From CBDATY01 sp965200445 (GTDB taxonomy: Bacteria; Bacillota_I; Bacilli_A; Mycoplasmatales; Mycoplasmataceae): a DNA stretch of 64,000 nucleotides. The position numbers and the translations under genes are program-made. Within the stretch, counting starts at the first letter, position 1, and each line of letters begins with the position of its first letter. Under the pieces are notes generated by a model. That model was not told the origin of the DNA. It saw only the letters and a list, made by a program, of their open reading frames with translations, and did not search any database. The DNA lies in NCBI GenBank assembly GCA_965200445.1, contig OZ241341.1, forward strand, positions 124,001-188,000. The letters run 5' to 3'. Positions 62,407 to 64,000 of this stretch are shown here, piece after piece.

Positions 62407-63849
62407 ATGACAAAATCAAACAAGCCTGCTTCTTGAATTACTAAGCAGAGCATCAACTTCCCCCAATGGTACACCGATGTGTGTTACCATGCTAATTTAT
62501 TTGAATATGGTTTTGTCAAAGGCACTATTATTTTTAAACCTTATGCCTTAGCGGTATGAAAGAATATTCAAAGCTATTTTCAAGCAAAATTTCACAGTTT
62601 GGGAGTTGAGGAAGTTTATTTTCCAATAATGATTCCTAAATCCTTATTCCAAAAAGAGCTAAGTCACATAACTGGTTTTAAGCCTGAATTAGCCACCATA
62701 ACAAAAATAGGCGAAACTAAGCTAGAAGAAGAATTGTACATTCGACCAACAAGTGAAGTTCTCATGATGCGCCAATTCCAAAAAGAGATTAAGTCCTATC
62801 GCGACTTACCATTGCAATATAACCAATGGTGCAATGTTATCCGGTGGGAAAAAAATACAAGGCCATTTTTAAGAACCAGTGAATTTTTATGGCAGGAAGG
62901 ACACACAGCCCACGAAACCGAAGCAGAAGCAAAAGCTTTCAGTTTGAAAATACTCGATCTTTATGCAGAGTTCTTTGAAGACTATCTTAACCTACCCATT
63001 ATTAAGGGTGAAAAAACTGAAAATGAACGCTTCGCTGGTGCTTTGCACTCTTATTCAATTGAAAGCATGATGCCCGATGGTCAAGCGCTGCAATGTGGAA
63101 CCACCCATTATTTCGGCCAAAAATTTGCCAAAATTTTTAATGTTAAATTTGAAAACAAAAACCAAACAACCCATTACGTATCAACAACATCTTGGGGTAT
63201 ATCAACCAGAATTATAGGGGCCATCATCATGAGTCATGGTGATGATAGAGGTCTCGTGATGCCTTTTCAAGTTGCTCCCACGCAAATTCAAATTATTGTT
63301 TTAAATTCTCAAAAACAAGAATTACAAAACTATGCTAATCAAATCATGCACACTTTAGAGCCATTTTATCGGGTGCAAAGCAAGCCATCACATAAATCAT
63401 TTGGTTTTCAAATTAAACAAGCTGAAGTGCAAGGTATTCCTTTTCGCATCGAAATTGGGTTTAAAAATTTAGAAAATCACACAGTTACCATTGCACGACG
63501 AGACACAAATGAAAAAATCGAAATTAAATTTAGTGATCTTACTGCTCAAATGCAAAAATTAATTTTAAGCTACAGTGAAAATCTATCGCAAAAAGCCTTA
63601 CAAAACATCAATAAAATCAAGCACAATTACAATCATTTTAGTGATTATGCTCAAGCAATGGCTAAAAAAAATATTTTAGCACTGGTACCTTTTTGTTGTC
63701 GAGCAGAATGTGAAATGGAGATTCAAGAACTAACCATGAGTAGTTCGCGTTGCATACCCTTGCAGCAAAAAACCCTTCCTGCTGAAAGCAAATGCTTCAG
63801 GTGTAATGCTAAGGCACAAGCTTATGTTTATTTTGCTAAGTCTTATTAA
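62407..63849 (+). CDS. proS: Prolyl-tRNA synthetase (eukaryote/archaeal-like)
   Basis: Class II aminoacyl-tRNA synthetase of 480 residues, of the short ProS type without an editing insertion. Motif 2 TRPFLRTSEFLWQEGHTAH, the ATP motif around TTHYFGQKFAKIF, and motif 3 MSHGDDRGLVMPFQVAPTQ are intact. A C-terminal domain has cysteines (CCRAECE and KCFRCNA) of the zinc-binding extension, found in the archaeal/eukaryotic type and in mycoplasmas. TGA Trp at 62434 and 62560. AGGAG at 62394-62398 before ATG. Confidence 0.97.
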
Positions 63850-63872
63850 ACCAACAAGCAAAAGAAAAAGTC

Positions 63873-63878
63873 TATAAT
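63873..63878 (+). promoter_or_regulatory. -10 box directly before the acyl carrier protein start
   Basis: TATAAT immediately upstream of an ATG at 63879 and seven bases before the ATG at 63885. A transcript starting at the usual distance would begin at or near the second ATG. No -35 hexamer is visible at 17 bp. Confidence 0.4.
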
Positions 63879-63884
63879 ATGCTT

Positions 63885-64000
63885 ATGAAAAATTATCTTC
63901 AACAATTCCAAGAATTACTAAAGGAACATAATATTAACCAGCCTATTACCCTAAAAACTGACCTACAAAAATTAGGGATTGATTCGCTTAGTCTTATGAA
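63885..64000 (+). CDS. acpP: Acyl carrier protein (partial, cut by window end)
   Basis: First 38 residues of an acyl carrier protein. The phosphopantetheine serine motif GIDSLSLM is seen at the expected place. The chain before it, YLQQFQELLKEHNI and LQKLG, is the helix I-loop pattern. The start could be ATG 63879 or 63885. It follows proS by 35 bp. ACP would serve PlsX and the fatty-acid path elsewhere in this window. Confidence 0.85.
   Translation, partial: MKNYLQQFQELLKEHNINQPITLKTDLQKLGIDSLSLM

Overview
This window comes from a mollicute that reads UGA as tryptophan. TGA codons fall inside many conserved genes (ftsY, plsX, fakA, pgk, dnaE, polA, proS, rpsD), always where the family has Trp or tolerates it, and each reading frame runs on to a TAA or TAG. 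Lipoprotein leaders of the type MKK(I/L)L(S/T)LIG...(A/S)C, a spiralin-like repeat protein, an EzrA-like protein, DnaI/DnaB loaders and a eukaryote-like prolyl-tRNA synthetase point to the Spiroplasma/Entomoplasma side of the class. Base composition looks less AT-rich than many spiroplasmas; this is an impression, not a count. All coordinates below treat TGA as Trp, so most genes run longer than standard-code ORFs would suggest.

Layout. 0-7 kb: hinT (+), then a minus-strand run of phosphohexomutase, cutC, metK, a membrane-anchored alpha/beta hydrolase, ymdB, ylxM and ftsY. 7.2-12 kb: a phosphate uptake operon (pstS, a fused pstC-pstA permease, pstB, phoU) placed between ftsY and smc. 12-18.7 kb: smc, rnc, plsX, fakA, yloU. 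18.8-19.2 kb: rpmB and tRNA-Leu(CAA) on plus, closed by a terminator. 19.2-24.9 kb: lipoprotein island 1, with a five-repeat spiralin-like lipoprotein and four tandem near-identical lipoprotein genes at a 1048-1049 bp period. 25-30.1 kb: thiN, rpe, rsgA, prkC, prpC, gmk, rsmD. 30.3-37 kb: def (+), RNase J, pgk, an amino-acid permease, gapA. 37.3-46.5 kb: lipoprotein island 2, with three 2-kb paralogous lipoproteins on minus and, facing away, a lipoprotein carrying a glycoside hydrolase family 18 (chitinase) domain. 46.6-57.7 kb: dnaI, dnaB, pncA (+), mutM, polA, dnaE, ezrA. 57.8-64 kb, all plus: rpsD, a YfcC-type carrier, tRNA-Ser(GCU), cardiolipin synthase, an unrecognised 217-residue protein, proS and the start of an acyl carrier protein gene.

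The housekeeping order gmk-prpC-prkC-rsgA-rpe-thiN-rpmB-yloU-fakA-plsX-rnc-smc-ftsY-ylxM follows, from general knowledge, the ancestral Firmicutes order seen in Bacillus, as does the polA-mutM-dnaB-dnaI neighbourhood. Against that backbone the pst operon and the two lipoprotein islands stand out as lineage-specific insertions or expansions. The islands hold most of the unusual biology here: mosaic tandem duplication, domain shuffling of a spiralin-like module, and a secreted chitinase-like enzyme displayed on the membrane. I saw no CRISPR array, insertion sequence, prophage or rRNA gene.
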